From Desmodus rotundus (taxonomy: Eukaryota > Chordata > Mammalia > Chiroptera > Phyllostomidae), in contig NC_071389.1 in the NCBI RefSeq assembly GCF_022682495.2, positions 183,443,556-183,507,555 on the forward strand: DNA of 64,000 bases, given 5' to 3'. Shown here in pieces: positions 34,255 through 44,130 of the stretch. Positions within the stretch are counted from its first letter, which is position 1; each line of letters opens with the position of its first letter. A program made the translations under genes and the position numbers. The notes below the pieces were generated by a model. It did no database searches. It was not told the origin of the DNA and worked only from the letters and a program-made list of their open reading frames with translations.

Positions 34255-34420
34255 GCATTCATCATGGGATTGGTCTCTACAGTAACTCAGCAGGAAATGT
34301 TATTACTCTCCTTTACGGATGAGGATCCTGGAGATCAGAGAAGTTAGGCAGACTTTCTCAGATAACACAGCTTGCAGAGAGCTTAGAGTCAAATCTCCAT
34401 CTGATGGTGCCAGGTTCTGA
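34255..34420 (-). mobile_element. MIR element
   Basis: cagtaactcagcaggaaatg, ctcctttacggatgaggatc and cagataacacagcttgcaga follow the inverted MIR core. Confidence 0.65.
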
Positions 34421-35517
34421 AAGGTTGTGAAACCAGGCAGAGGGAAATCATTACTAGTTCTAGGCAAAGGATATAATTTAATGAAAATGGAGCACAGGAG
34501 GGTTGGAAGGATAGGAGACAGAGATGAACCAGGGATCTCCCCCAGCCACCAAACACCTGTGCTACATCTGCTGTGTGTCTGTGACACTTGGTTCTACTCG
34601 TCTAATTCTGGTCTGTCTGATGCCCTGACTCTAAGCTCCTGGAGTGCAGGCCTTCCCCTTTGGTAACAGTAAGGTCCAGTATGCTGCTCATCTAGTAGGA
34701 AGTTCTAATAATATTTTGAGTAAATGAATGAAGTAGTTACAGCTCTGGTCTTGGCGTGGAGTAATTATAATCTGGCGACAACAGTGGAATTAGGGCAGTG
34801 AAGGTGGATCCTCGGGAACTGGTGAAGCAAGAATTGTCAGCATTACCAGAATGGAGCCCACAAGGAGCATCCAAAGCTCGGCTAATACTCTGTTTCTTAA
34901 CCAGAATGAAGGGATCCATCAGTGCTTGTTTTGTTCTTTAAACCAGAAATATACTTTTATATATTTTATATTTCACTAATAAAATGGGGAAATAGAAGTA
35001 GAAAAATAGATAACATTTGGTGGCAGGCTTGATATGAAGGATAAAGGGGAAGGAAATAACAAAAACAACTTCAGGTTGACTGGTGTGACACTTAAGAATG
35101 GTTACCTCCCACAAATGGGACCCTTGGAAGCAGAGATGAGGTCAATTTTGGACACTTCAGGGAGTCGTCCATGGGTCTGCAGGTTGAGTCTTAGAGCTGC
35201 GCCTCCATCCTTGTGCCCTTCTAGCCCCATTTCCTGGAGAGCTGACTTTCTTCTTTCAAATGCCAATGTCTTCTTGATATTAGGGGGCTGCCCTTCTCCT
35301 CAAACAGATTTGGTAGCTGGATGATTCTTTTTAGCCCTTCTCTTCATTAATGCCCCCCAAGCGAAACTCATAGGTACTTTATTTAGAGATTTCACTGCTG
35401 ACCTCTGTGGGCCTATAGAGAAAGGTTAGCACAACTTGTAAGCACTTAGAGAGTGAAGAAGTTACAGAAATCTTACAAAATTCTATAACAATCCAAGGTA
35501 GCACTTCTATGTTTTTT
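34421..35517. other. Unique DNA, no gene
   Basis: Nothing recognised; open frames under 100 codons without features. Confidence 0.5.
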
Positions 35518-35558
35518 ATGAGTTTCATGTTCTACTGACTGAGCTAGCTAGATGAGCC
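35518..35558 (-). pseudogene. tRNA-Lys-like 5' half retrocopy
   Basis: On the minus strand, ctagctcagtcagtagaac followed by atgaaactcataa matches the 5' half of mammalian tRNA-Lys(CTT) (ctagctcagtcggtagagc, atgagactcttaa) and stops within the anticodon loop, where an A run begins. The first stem carries about four extra bases. The flanks are near-identical 14-mers (plus strand cacttctatgtttt at 35502-35515; catttctatgtttt at 35561-35574), as expected for L1-driven insertion. It cannot encode a working tRNA. Alternative: a scrap of a tRNA-derived SINE head. Confidence 0.5.
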
Positions 35559-35679
35559 TACATTTCTATGTTTTGTAGATAGTATTCAGAAGTCTCTCTT
35601 ACTGGAGGTTCTCAGAGCTTTCTTAGGTGATTCTAATTGACAGTCTAAACTTTTCAAGCAGATAACTAATCCTGATGGT

Positions 35680-35905
35680 ATGTTTATAATGTGCCAGGTG
35701 GTATTCTATATGCATGGCATATATTATCTCATTTAAACTTCAAAAATAAAAACCCTCCTAGAGCTATGTACTGTTATTATCCACTTTTTACAGATGAGGA
35801 TATTGAGGCACAGACAATGTAAACACTGAGCCCCAGGTTACACAGCTAATATGTGGAAACACTGAAATGTGAAGCCAAGCAATCTGATTTCAGAGTCTGC
35901 TTACC
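35680..35905 (-). mobile_element. MIR element
   Basis: Near-complete inverted MIR: aatgtgccaggtggtattct, ctcatttaaacttcaaaaat, ctttttacagatgaggatat, caggttacacagctaatatg and a final cagagtctgctta. Confidence 0.8.
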
Positions 35906-36209
35906 TGTCTTAGAGTGTACACTGCTCTGACATAGTCCTGAAGGGATGAGGCCAAGAGCTTTGTGAGGTTTGGTGCAATCCACGGTCCTTTCTTAGTCTT
36001 ACCTTCCAGGGGTGTACCCCGGGGGCTCAGCTTGTCATCCCCTCCCTTAGACAATCCTTTTTGGGTTCTAGGCTGTGGGGCAGCAGCAGCAAAGATGCTT
36101 CCCTGACGTCTCCTCTGGCTGCTCCTAGAAATTCAGCTCTTGTCCCAGGCTCTGTCCTTTCCTATTTGGTTTCTACAGATTCGTCCCCTGAGTTTTGATA
36201 TCGTTCGGC

Positions 36210-36530
36210 ATAGAGTTGAAATGGTCTCTCCTTCATCATTCACTCACTGATTCATTCAACAGATGTTCAACAATTTCCTGTGTGCTACGCACAATGCTAA
36301 ACCTCTAGGGAATACCTGAATAAATAATTTATCACTCCTGTCCTCTAAGGTACTCAGAGTCTCACGGGATATACAGATACAGATTTAAATATAGTTCACT
36401 GTGGTAAATGCCGTGAAGGAGGTATGCGCAAACAGTGAAGGGAGTGCATTTGGCAGTTACATTTTGGGTATAGAGAGGGTTTTGCAATAGAGATGATACC
36501 TTGACTTTGGGTGGTTAGAACTTCTTTAAA
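36210..36530 (-). mobile_element. L2 fragment
   Basis: ctgattcattcaacagatgt, gtgtgctacgcacaatgcta and ctctaaggtactcagagtct are the inverted L2 3' end, followed by less similar upstream sequence. Confidence 0.65.
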
Positions 36531-36609
36531 TTTATCAGGATGGAGGGTCATTCCAAAGACAGAAAAGAGCTCATGCATAATTTACAACTGGAGAGTCATG
36601 AATATGAAG

Positions 36610-36690
36610 AATTAATTCAGTCATTCATTCACTTCCCCCTTAACTATGTCCTGAGTGCCTGCTTCGTGCAAAGCCTCATGTATATGCCGG
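36610..36690 (-). mobile_element. L2 terminal scrap
   Basis: ttcagtcattcattcacttc, ctgagtgcctgcttcgtgca matches the inverted L2 terminus again. Confidence 0.5.
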
Positions 36691-38605
36691 TGATGCCTTG
36701 TGCATGTAGAATTAACTGCCCTGGTGGAACTTTCTATCAAGCAGTTATTTTCAACGAGGCTAAAATCAAGATGTTGCCAGAATTGTATTTCTTCTTAGGA
36801 AAGACCTGTTTCCTTGAGTTTTGTGTCATCTGGAAGCTCATCGTCCCTTCCAGCAACTTCAAACACAGCAGTGTAGCATCTTCGAACTTCTCTCTGACTC
36901 TGATCTCTACTCTGTCGTCACCTGTCCTTCTCTGCCCCTTCTGACAAGTTGGTTGTTCAATAGATGCCTTTTACATGTGGATGTTATGAAAAGTCCATAT
37001 ACCTGACTTTTTCCAAGACCTTCTTGTCCCTGATCTTCCAATCGTTTTACTTCCAGGCTCCTGATCAACCATCCAACCATTCACAACTGCCCACAAATGT
37101 ATATGGTCTTTTCCCACAAAGCAAGGTGGCCAGATAAACCACCCAAAGTTTTGTCTCATGGGAGGATTTTCCCTCACTGATGTTTTTCAGAACAGTAGAA
37201 GTCCATTTTTCATTGGTATTTACACATCAAACTAACTTATTTGTAAGCCAACCTTGGCTTTTTCTCCTTTTTCACCCACTGGTTATAAGGGACCCCACCG
37301 AGGGACCATCGGTGTGAGCTGAGGAGAGGTGATGGTGCAACGGCCATGACACAGGGGTCTGGACCACTTGCTAGTGCAGCAGCTCACCTGTGCCTATAAC
37401 CCTGCTGGGCCTGACACCCAGATGGACTGTTATGTAACCTTATGATGGGTTATTATCGAACCATCCAACCTTATGATTTGGTATGTACATTGGGGCCACT
37501 TCATGATGGGCAGTTCCAGCTGCATAACCACATGATCCCCATGTTTGGACACTCATTTCCACCCCCCAGTGGCATGCCAGGAACTGTTTTGTGAATAGTG
37601 TTTAATTTTCCAGTGCAGAAGGCGTGGGCTTGCTCCAAAATCCGAAGGGCTCTACATCATGGTTCTCTACTGGGCCTCGCCTCAGTTCCACAAGAGGAGT
37701 TTAGATCGCCTACAGTAGCTCACATGCTGTCCTCACTTTTGACACCAACTGCATGTTTGGGGAGAGTCCTAAAACCACCCTCAAATTCCATAATTGGCTG
37801 GAAGGCTCCAAGAACTTTCTGAAAGGTACTATGTTCACAGTTATGGCTTATTTCAGGGAAAAATTAAAGATTAAAATCATCCAAGGGGAAAAACGTACAG
37901 AGGGCAGAGCCTAGGGAAGCTCCAGATGAGGAGCTCTCATCGTCCTCATCCCGAGGAGTCAGGAAGTGTTACTTTCTCAGCGCTGATGTGTGACAGTACA
38001 CTGGATGGTTGCCAACTGGGGAAGCTCACCGAAGCCTGGGTCTTCAGAGTTTTTACTGGGCTCCAGGGCACAGGCATGATTGATGGATTGACCTCAGGCT
38101 TGATTTCAGTCTCTAGGTCAACTGATAGCCTATGACTCAAAACCTGCACTTCAGATCACACACTGAACTTTCTGGCATAGCTGGTATCTGACCTAAGGTG
38201 TGGCCAGCCCCCACTTGATATCACATTGTTACTGTCTAACTGGCCTAAGATCCCCAGGCAAACAAAGATTACCTTCCAGGAGCCAAGAGCAAAGGACAGA
38301 ACACTTTTTGTACAAGGTTAAAGTCTTCACTCTACACTCCACACAGTGTCTTTTTTTCCTCTACTACAGATATCCCTATTGCCACAGTGACTGGCAAGTT
38401 GTGTGGCCCAAGCAGCAGGTCTATGGACCTGGACCTGCTCAGGCAGCCTTCTGTGTCACTTGATGAATGAGTTGGAGCAGAATATCCAAGCATGAACTAT
38501 GTTGCCTCTAGAACCCGAAACCCTTGGGTTTTCCTTGCCAGCTAGCATGCAGGTGATCTAGCTCCAAAATCTCATTTTAGAGTTGATTTCTTAGGATGCC
38601 TTCCA
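36691..38605. other. Unassigned DNA, some LTR-like texture
   Basis: No gene. The part 37580-38150 has the texture of an old LTR (aaaacgtacagagggcagag; a ggagtcaggaagtgttac word) but I cannot assign it. Open frames are below 90 codons, apart from a featureless 134-codon frame just upstream. Confidence 0.35.
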
Positions 38606-38619
38606 GGACCAACTCTTTT

Positions 38620-38816
38620 TAAAAAAAAATAATCCTCATTTGAGCATATGCTTATTTATTTTAGAAAGAGAAGAAGAAGAGAGAAAGAAAGAGAGAGAGA
38701 CATCGATGCAAGAGAGAAACACTGATCAGGTGCCTCCAGTGTGTACTCAGACCTGGAATCAAATGCTCAAGCTCTTAGTGCACAGGATGACCAACCGAGC
38801 CACATGGCCAGGGCCG
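38620..38816 (-). mobile_element. Bat tRNA-derived SINE, third body type
   Basis: In sense (minus) it starts ggccctggccatgtggctcg, with an A-box word gtggctcggttgg. The body differs from the other copies (gcacctgatcagtgtttctc), and a long CT-rich tract precedes an A/T-rich tail. An exact 14-base duplication, ggaccaactctttt, flanks it at 38606-38619 and 38817-38830. The exact duplication suggests a fairly recent insertion. Confidence 0.8.
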
Positions 38817-38830
38817 GGACCAACTCTTTT

Positions 38831-39089
38831 AGGTTTAATTCCCCAGGAGACAGACTCCGAGGCATGGATTTTTCATGCAGGCATTTTATTCACGGGCATT
38901 ACCAACAATAATACCTGTAAAGGAATGGGAAAAATAGGACTGGAGAAAGGGAGAAGATAAACTTTGATGATCCCTAATCACAAATCCTATTTTGATGATT
39001 TTTGACTATATCACCACCAATGATAGCTGTTCAGCTCAGGACATATAGACTAAATTGATGGTGGAAAAAGCAACCTGTGATGTCTAAAA
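38831..39089. other. Short unique stretch
   Basis: Nothing recognised. Confidence 0.4.
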
Positions 39090-39720
39090 CTGACAAAGGG
39101 TTATTATCTGGAATTAAGAAAGAAATCAGCGATAAGAAACAATGGAAAAATAGGAAATGGGGATACATAGGTAACTTCCAAAGGAGAAATCTGGTTGGCT
39201 AACAAATGAATGACAAAACAATCAGCCTTGCTAGTAATCAGGGAAATACAAATTAAAGTGACAATGAGATACTTTAGATCACACAGATGAGCAAAAATAG
39301 ATGATAAAGTCATATTCAAATGCTGGCAAAGATGTAGGGGTGCAACCTTTAATGTACTGCAGAGTGAAGCATAATTGGAACAGCCATTCTGGAGAAAATA
39401 GGGCTGTATGTAATTAACCACGTGCCTGTCTCATAACCTAGAACTTTAGTTCCTGAGAACAGACTCCGACAAGCTGGCTCAGGGCCATAGAGAGGCACTT
39501 ATGAAGCACACCACTCACTGCAGTGGTGTTTGTGGAATACCTAGCACTGAAAAGCTCAGTGTTTTCCTCTCTTCCGCCCTCTCCCTTCTCCCTCCCTCTG
39601 CCCAACGCCTGCTGTTGCTCATGCACATGCACCATGGAAGGTGAAATGGAAAAATATACGTAGAATCCTTCAGTGTGGAGGTGAGGAGAGATGAGTATGG
39701 TCAACCATACTTCATGTAAC
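39090..39720 (+). mobile_element. Old L1 fragment, ORF2 end
   Basis: Plus-strand L1 order: gccttgctagtaatcaggga, atacaaattaaagtgacaat, tgctggcaaagatgtagggg, ataattggaacagccattct. It continues to the ORF2 C-terminal and 3' region. Diverged; frames broken. Confidence 0.75.
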
Positions 39721-40029
39721 TGAAGATCTTAAAAGAGAAGGAAAAGGAAAACAAATAAAATACAGGCAATAAATTTAATTAATATCTGTGTCTTTTGCAA
39801 ATACACATTTATTCATGTTATTATAAAATATAAAGTAAATTATGGAATTATATAAAGTTATTATAAATTATAATTATTTATGAGGTATTAACCCATGAAC
39901 CACTAATAATAAACTATTATCTGTAGTTACATAGAGACTTTCTTTTGGTCCCCATTCATAATTTCATCCAGCATTTGGGCATTCTTTTTCACTGACACTC
40001 TAATTAGCACTCCATGGAGGGCTTGGCTG
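39721..40029. other. AT-rich unique DNA
   Basis: AT-rich, with ttataaa/ttataatt words; no repeat assigned. Confidence 0.4.
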
Positions 40030-40180
40030 ACCTGATATCTTCACGGCAGACCTATGAGGAATGAGCCATCATCTTCATCGTGTAGTTGAGGGGAAAAGGC
40101 TCGGAGAGGTTGAGTGGTGTGCCTTGGTTGTGCACGCTCTTAGTAGATTGTAATTAAGGTGGATCTAACTCCGACAATTA
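40030..40180 (-). mobile_element. MIR fragment
   Basis: cagacctatgaggaatgagc, gtagttgaggggaaaaggct and gagaggttgagtggtgtgcc fit the inverted MIR core. Confidence 0.55.
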
Positions 40181-40649
40181 CATTGTTTCCTCATCACCTG
40201 TTTTAGTTCAAGTATCTGCAGAGTGTCATAACAACAACAGTTGCAATTCACGGAGTTTTAGAGTGTGTATATTGCTGACAGGAAACAGGTTATTTCTTTT
40301 CTCTTTTTGTTGAGGTAAATGACAGCCTTACAGATGGACTGGAGTCTCTTGGAGGCTCAAATATCCAATGAACCATGCCTGGCAAAGTTCAGGCTTGATC
40401 TGGAGAAAATGAGTTTCTCTCTGGAAAGCACCATGGTTGGGCTCTCCGCTCTAGCCAATTTCCCTCCTCAGGAGCTTTCCATTAAGAATTAATTTACTGG
40501 CATAGAGAATATAATCTTCATAATCTCCCCAGCGTCTGGTGCTGTTGTCTGTCTCCTTTTTATGTCCTTTCTGTACTTTCCTCAACGCAGATAGAATTGA
40601 ACTTGGCTAGTGATTTATCAAATACTTCTATGGGAGCAAAAGCAACTCA

Positions 40650-40830
40650 CATCTGTCTAGCCCTTTACAGTTTACAAAACCCTCTCCACACAATATATCA
40701 CGGTGTCCTCATAACAGTCTGTTGAGTTGTCACTCTGTCATGATTTAGAAGAAGAAATGAGGTTTCCAGAAGGCCATGTGTTTCACCTGGGGGGTAGAGC
40801 ATGAATTTGAATCCTACTCCAAATCCCATT
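40650..40830 (-). mobile_element. MIR fragment
   Basis: gccctttacagtttacaaaa, cctcataacagtctgttgag and gaagaaatgaggtttccaga match the inverted MIR. A further MIR-like scrap may lie at 40920-41000. Confidence 0.6.
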
Positions 40831-41347
40831 CTCTTTTCTTTATAACTTGGTCTTCTCTCTGAAGAGCTAAAAAAAGTGTTTTATCCTTCTCCCAGCCCTC
40901 ACCCCTAGTCCCATGCACCATTCCCATCTTAGAGAGCTGAGATGCATGTGCCTGCAGAGGTTGGGTGACTTGCCCACCGTCAGAATACCAGCTGGGGTGG
41001 GAGGGCGGTGCTGGGGGTTTGGTCTCCACACCTCTCACTGTGTTCACAACTACAGAACAGAATGCTCCTCCAGTTTAATGTGCAGTTTATCTGCTTTAGT
41101 CAGAGACCATGCCAATAAAATGTGTGAAGCTGATGAATGGTGCCACCCTTTCTGGGAGATTCTGAGCGTAAAGTGAAAATTTCAAGAGAAACAATGGCCT
41201 GTCGTAAGTTACCCAGTGGAGCTGGAGTTGAAGCACAGAGCCCCCAGGCCCAGCTCCTTTCTCAGTGACTCTTAGGCTGTGAAGAACAGCTCACCAGGGA
41301 GCAGGATAATGGAGGAGCCTTGATGAAGCCACAGATGAAGCTTTATA

Positions 41348-41904
41348 TTGGGCTGGCCCAAAAGTCCATATATGGGTTTTTTCCATAAAATAAAATACAC
41401 ATTTTTCATTTTTACCATTAACTATTGATTAGGATATTTTGAGTATGTCGGCTATCTCCTGCATGGTAGAACATTGATTGTTCTCAATTAATGTCTCCAT
41501 TAGATCGCTATCAACTTCAACTGGTCTACCTGACTATGGAGCATCGTCCAGCAAGAAATCTCCAGTATGAAACTTTGCAAACCACTTTTGACACATTCAG
41601 TCAGCTACAGCACCCTCTCCATACACTGCACAAATCATTTTTTTGTGTTCCAGTTGCATTTTTACCTTTCTTGAAATAATAAAGCATAATGTGCCAAAAA
41701 TGTTGTGTATTTTCTTCCATCTTCAATATTAAAATGGTTACACAAAAATTCACCAAGTTTGATAAATTTTTTTTAAAGCAGGCTGATATGACAGCTGCTG
41801 CAATACAATCTAACAAAATTGTTTCCAATGAAGTTAAAGATATATAAGCACTACAAGAACCATTTTACAGAAAAAAACAAATGAACCCTTTTTGGCCAAC
41901 CCAA
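41348..41904 (-). mobile_element. 557-bp internally deleted mariner
   Basis: The terminal inverted repeats ttgggctggcccaaaag and, at the far end, ctttttggccaacccaa pair as reverse complements with few mismatches. They are flanked by TA duplications at 41346-41347 and 41905-41906, the Tc1/mariner target. On the minus strand the interior holds the N-terminal part of a mariner transposase (41432-41720), which passes straight to the 3' end of the element. The catalytic half is absent against a usual length near 1.3 kb, so the copy is non-autonomous. It is closest by eye to the mammalian mariner lineage also known from cattle and bats. Confidence 0.9.
41432..41720 (-). pseudogene. Mariner transposase N-terminal remnant
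   Basis: This corresponds to the helix-turn-helix DNA-binding half of mariner transposase. Starting at the methionine whose codon is 41718-41720, it shows HFWHIMLYYFKKGKNATGTQ; then, in a shifted frame after a run of seven A, CAVYGEGAV, CQKWFAKFHTGDF, SGRPVEVDSD and ADILKIS. Two in-frame stops replace expected residues (before CQKW and before SGRP). The DD34D catalytic domain is missing altogether. It cannot make active enzyme. Confidence 0.85.
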
Positions 41905-43166
41905 TAAAACAATTGAGATGTGAAAGATGGTCTAGAAGATCCTGGGGAGCCAGCGGGTGATTACTTAGTGATGCTTTCTACCAGTCCCCCTTGGCTCTCA
42001 ACCTCGCCTAGGAGCTGCCTGCCTTCCTTCTCATCCATGTTTTCACTGCTCATTAGCACGTCCAGCAGAGGTTGTTAGAGGAAATGAATGCTGGAGCAGT
42101 TGCCTTCATTGCTTGAAGCGGTATTCATTTTCAGTACCAAGGAGTTCTGCCTCAAGTCAATAACCCCAGTTCCCAGAGCAGCTCTCCAGACTCTGGGAAA
42201 ACAAGATGCAAATCAGGCTCTGATTAGCAAGCTCAGAACTGGGTCTTCCAAGACAAAGCCTGCTTTTTAAAGGCAGTGACCAAGAAGAGGTGGTCCTTCT
42301 TAGACTTATAATCAAGGGTAAGATAGAACCTTATATAAAAGAGGCATCATCCATCAACGATGCTTCTGTGGTAGGCTGGTTAGCCTATGCCTAAACACAG
42401 GCAGTCTGCGTTTCTCACCTGTTTGCGCTGTTCCTAACCTTGGTCTTTTATTTATAAATGCATGGAGAGTGTAGGGCAACCTGGTAGATGGAGTTTTGAT
42501 GACTCAGAGCCCCTGTCATCACCACTGGTAGATAAACAACACTGAGCTCATGTTCTGACTGCAAGTTCATGGCGTTATCTCCAAGCTAAAGGACAGCCCT
42601 GTCGTATCTCTACAGTATAAACCAATTAGCAGATCGGTCTCACAGATGGGACCTCGGCATTATCCCTAGACTCTGTCTTTTTCTCCCTATTTTAACAGCT
42701 GCCACATTAACTCAGATCCTTCTACCCAGCTATATGCGCAGGCTCGTACATGGTCCCCTGCCCCCTGCCTCCTTCCCTGGCATCCACCCAAGTCAAGGTG
42801 TTCAGATTCTCCTTCTCAAGCACAGCTTTCTATGCGCCACTTAGCAGTAATGGATCTTTCAGAAAACCAAATACCTGTATCCTCTGAGCTGTCAGAATAC
42901 TTTGTTTTTCCTGAGTTACTTACAGACTTTCATCTTGTATCCTTTTTAAGCTCTTTCTTAAAAATTAATAGGAATGTGAGTCTCTTTCCTCATGGGGTGG
43001 TGAGCTTCCTTCGGGGCAAGCGCAGCCTTCTTCACCTTGTGTTCTCCAAAACCTAGCCCAGTGCATGGCACGCAGCAGGGAGTCTACATATGATGCAGAA
43101 TCAAAATATCTACTGTGAATTCAAGTTTTATAAATATACCTACACTTATATCCTGTGACTCTAGAG
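41905..43166. other. Unique DNA, no gene
   Basis: Nothing recognised beyond an octamer word atgcaaat at 42206-42213. Confidence 0.45.
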
Positions 43167-43379
43167 CAGGGGATGGTGACATAGAGCCAACCAGCAACCA
43201 ACCAAACCCAAATGAACGAACTGCTTGTGTTTACAAATAGATTTTTATTTGTATGCAGCCATGTTCATTCATTTTTGTATCATGTATGGCTTTGTTTGTG
43301 CTACAGGGGAGTTGAAAAGTTGCAACTGAGATCATCTGGCCTGCAAAAATGAAAATATTTACTATCTGGCACTTTACAG
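43167..43379 (+). mobile_element. hAT-type miniature element, right end worn
   Basis: It starts caggggatggtgacatagag. It contains ttacaaatagatttttattt, gcagccatgttcattcattt, atggctttgtttgtgctaca and atatttactatctggcactt, in the order of the CAGGGGTTGGCAAAC class of old hAT non-autonomous elements. The right terminal repeat is no longer recognisable. I do not assert the exact family name. Confidence 0.65.
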
Positions 43380-43589
43380 CATCTAGAGTATAAATGCTCT
43401 GAAGGCAGGAATTGTGTGTTGCTTATTTTTGTAGCTAGTCTACTTCGCAGGAAGCACAATAAATACACATCAAATAAATTAACCAATGAATCAAGATTTA
43501 GTGGGGAACTACAACCTCAAAACTTGGTCTTTCTTTTTTTTAAGATGAACCATGTTAGCTAAATTCCTGATGATGGATCAATTCCATTC

Positions 43590-44130
43590 ATTCCATGATT
43601 TTTTTAATTGAACATTTACCATATGTCAGAAACTATTCTTGGCTTTGACATAAATGGTAAGTGAAAGCCAACTCTCATGAGCCTTAGAGTCTTCAAGGGA
43701 GCCAGGCATCATTCAAATGTCAAGTGTATTGCATTCACTGCAGTGGGGGGAGAGAGAGGCAGATGGGGCGGTGAAAGCCTGCACCAGTGGGGTTAGCTCT
43801 GTTGGGGAAGACAAGTGAGGCTTCTCTGAGAAAGTGGCTATAGATCTAAGATCTGCAGGAAGAATAGGGGGGAGCTGTCCGACAGTTGGAGGAAGAGTGC
43901 CCCGTGCTAAAGGAGCAGCCTGCAGAAGGCGCTGTGGCCGACAGAGCTTGGGAATATGAGGAACAGCAGGACAGAGTGGTGGAAAGCTCAGAGAAAGGAC
44001 ATGCGATGGGGCCGCAGGAGACAAGGGGCTGGTAGAGAGTTTTCTCTCTCCTAGCAACAATGGAAGACCACTGAAGGATAAGCAGGAAAATGCAAGTAGA
44101 GGAGAGGTGCGAAAGGGTGGATTTTAATAC
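43590..44130 (-). mobile_element. L2 fragment
   Basis: This has an inverted L2 3' end (attgaacatttaccatatgt; actattcttggctttgacat), then upstream L2 order including gtgaggcttctctgagaaag and caatggaagaccactgaagg. Diverged; the 115-codon and 97-codon minus-strand frames here are not credible genes. Confidence 0.65.

Noticed and set aside
36540..36944. 134-codon plus-strand open frame
   Set aside because: It overlaps L2 scraps and has no domain character.
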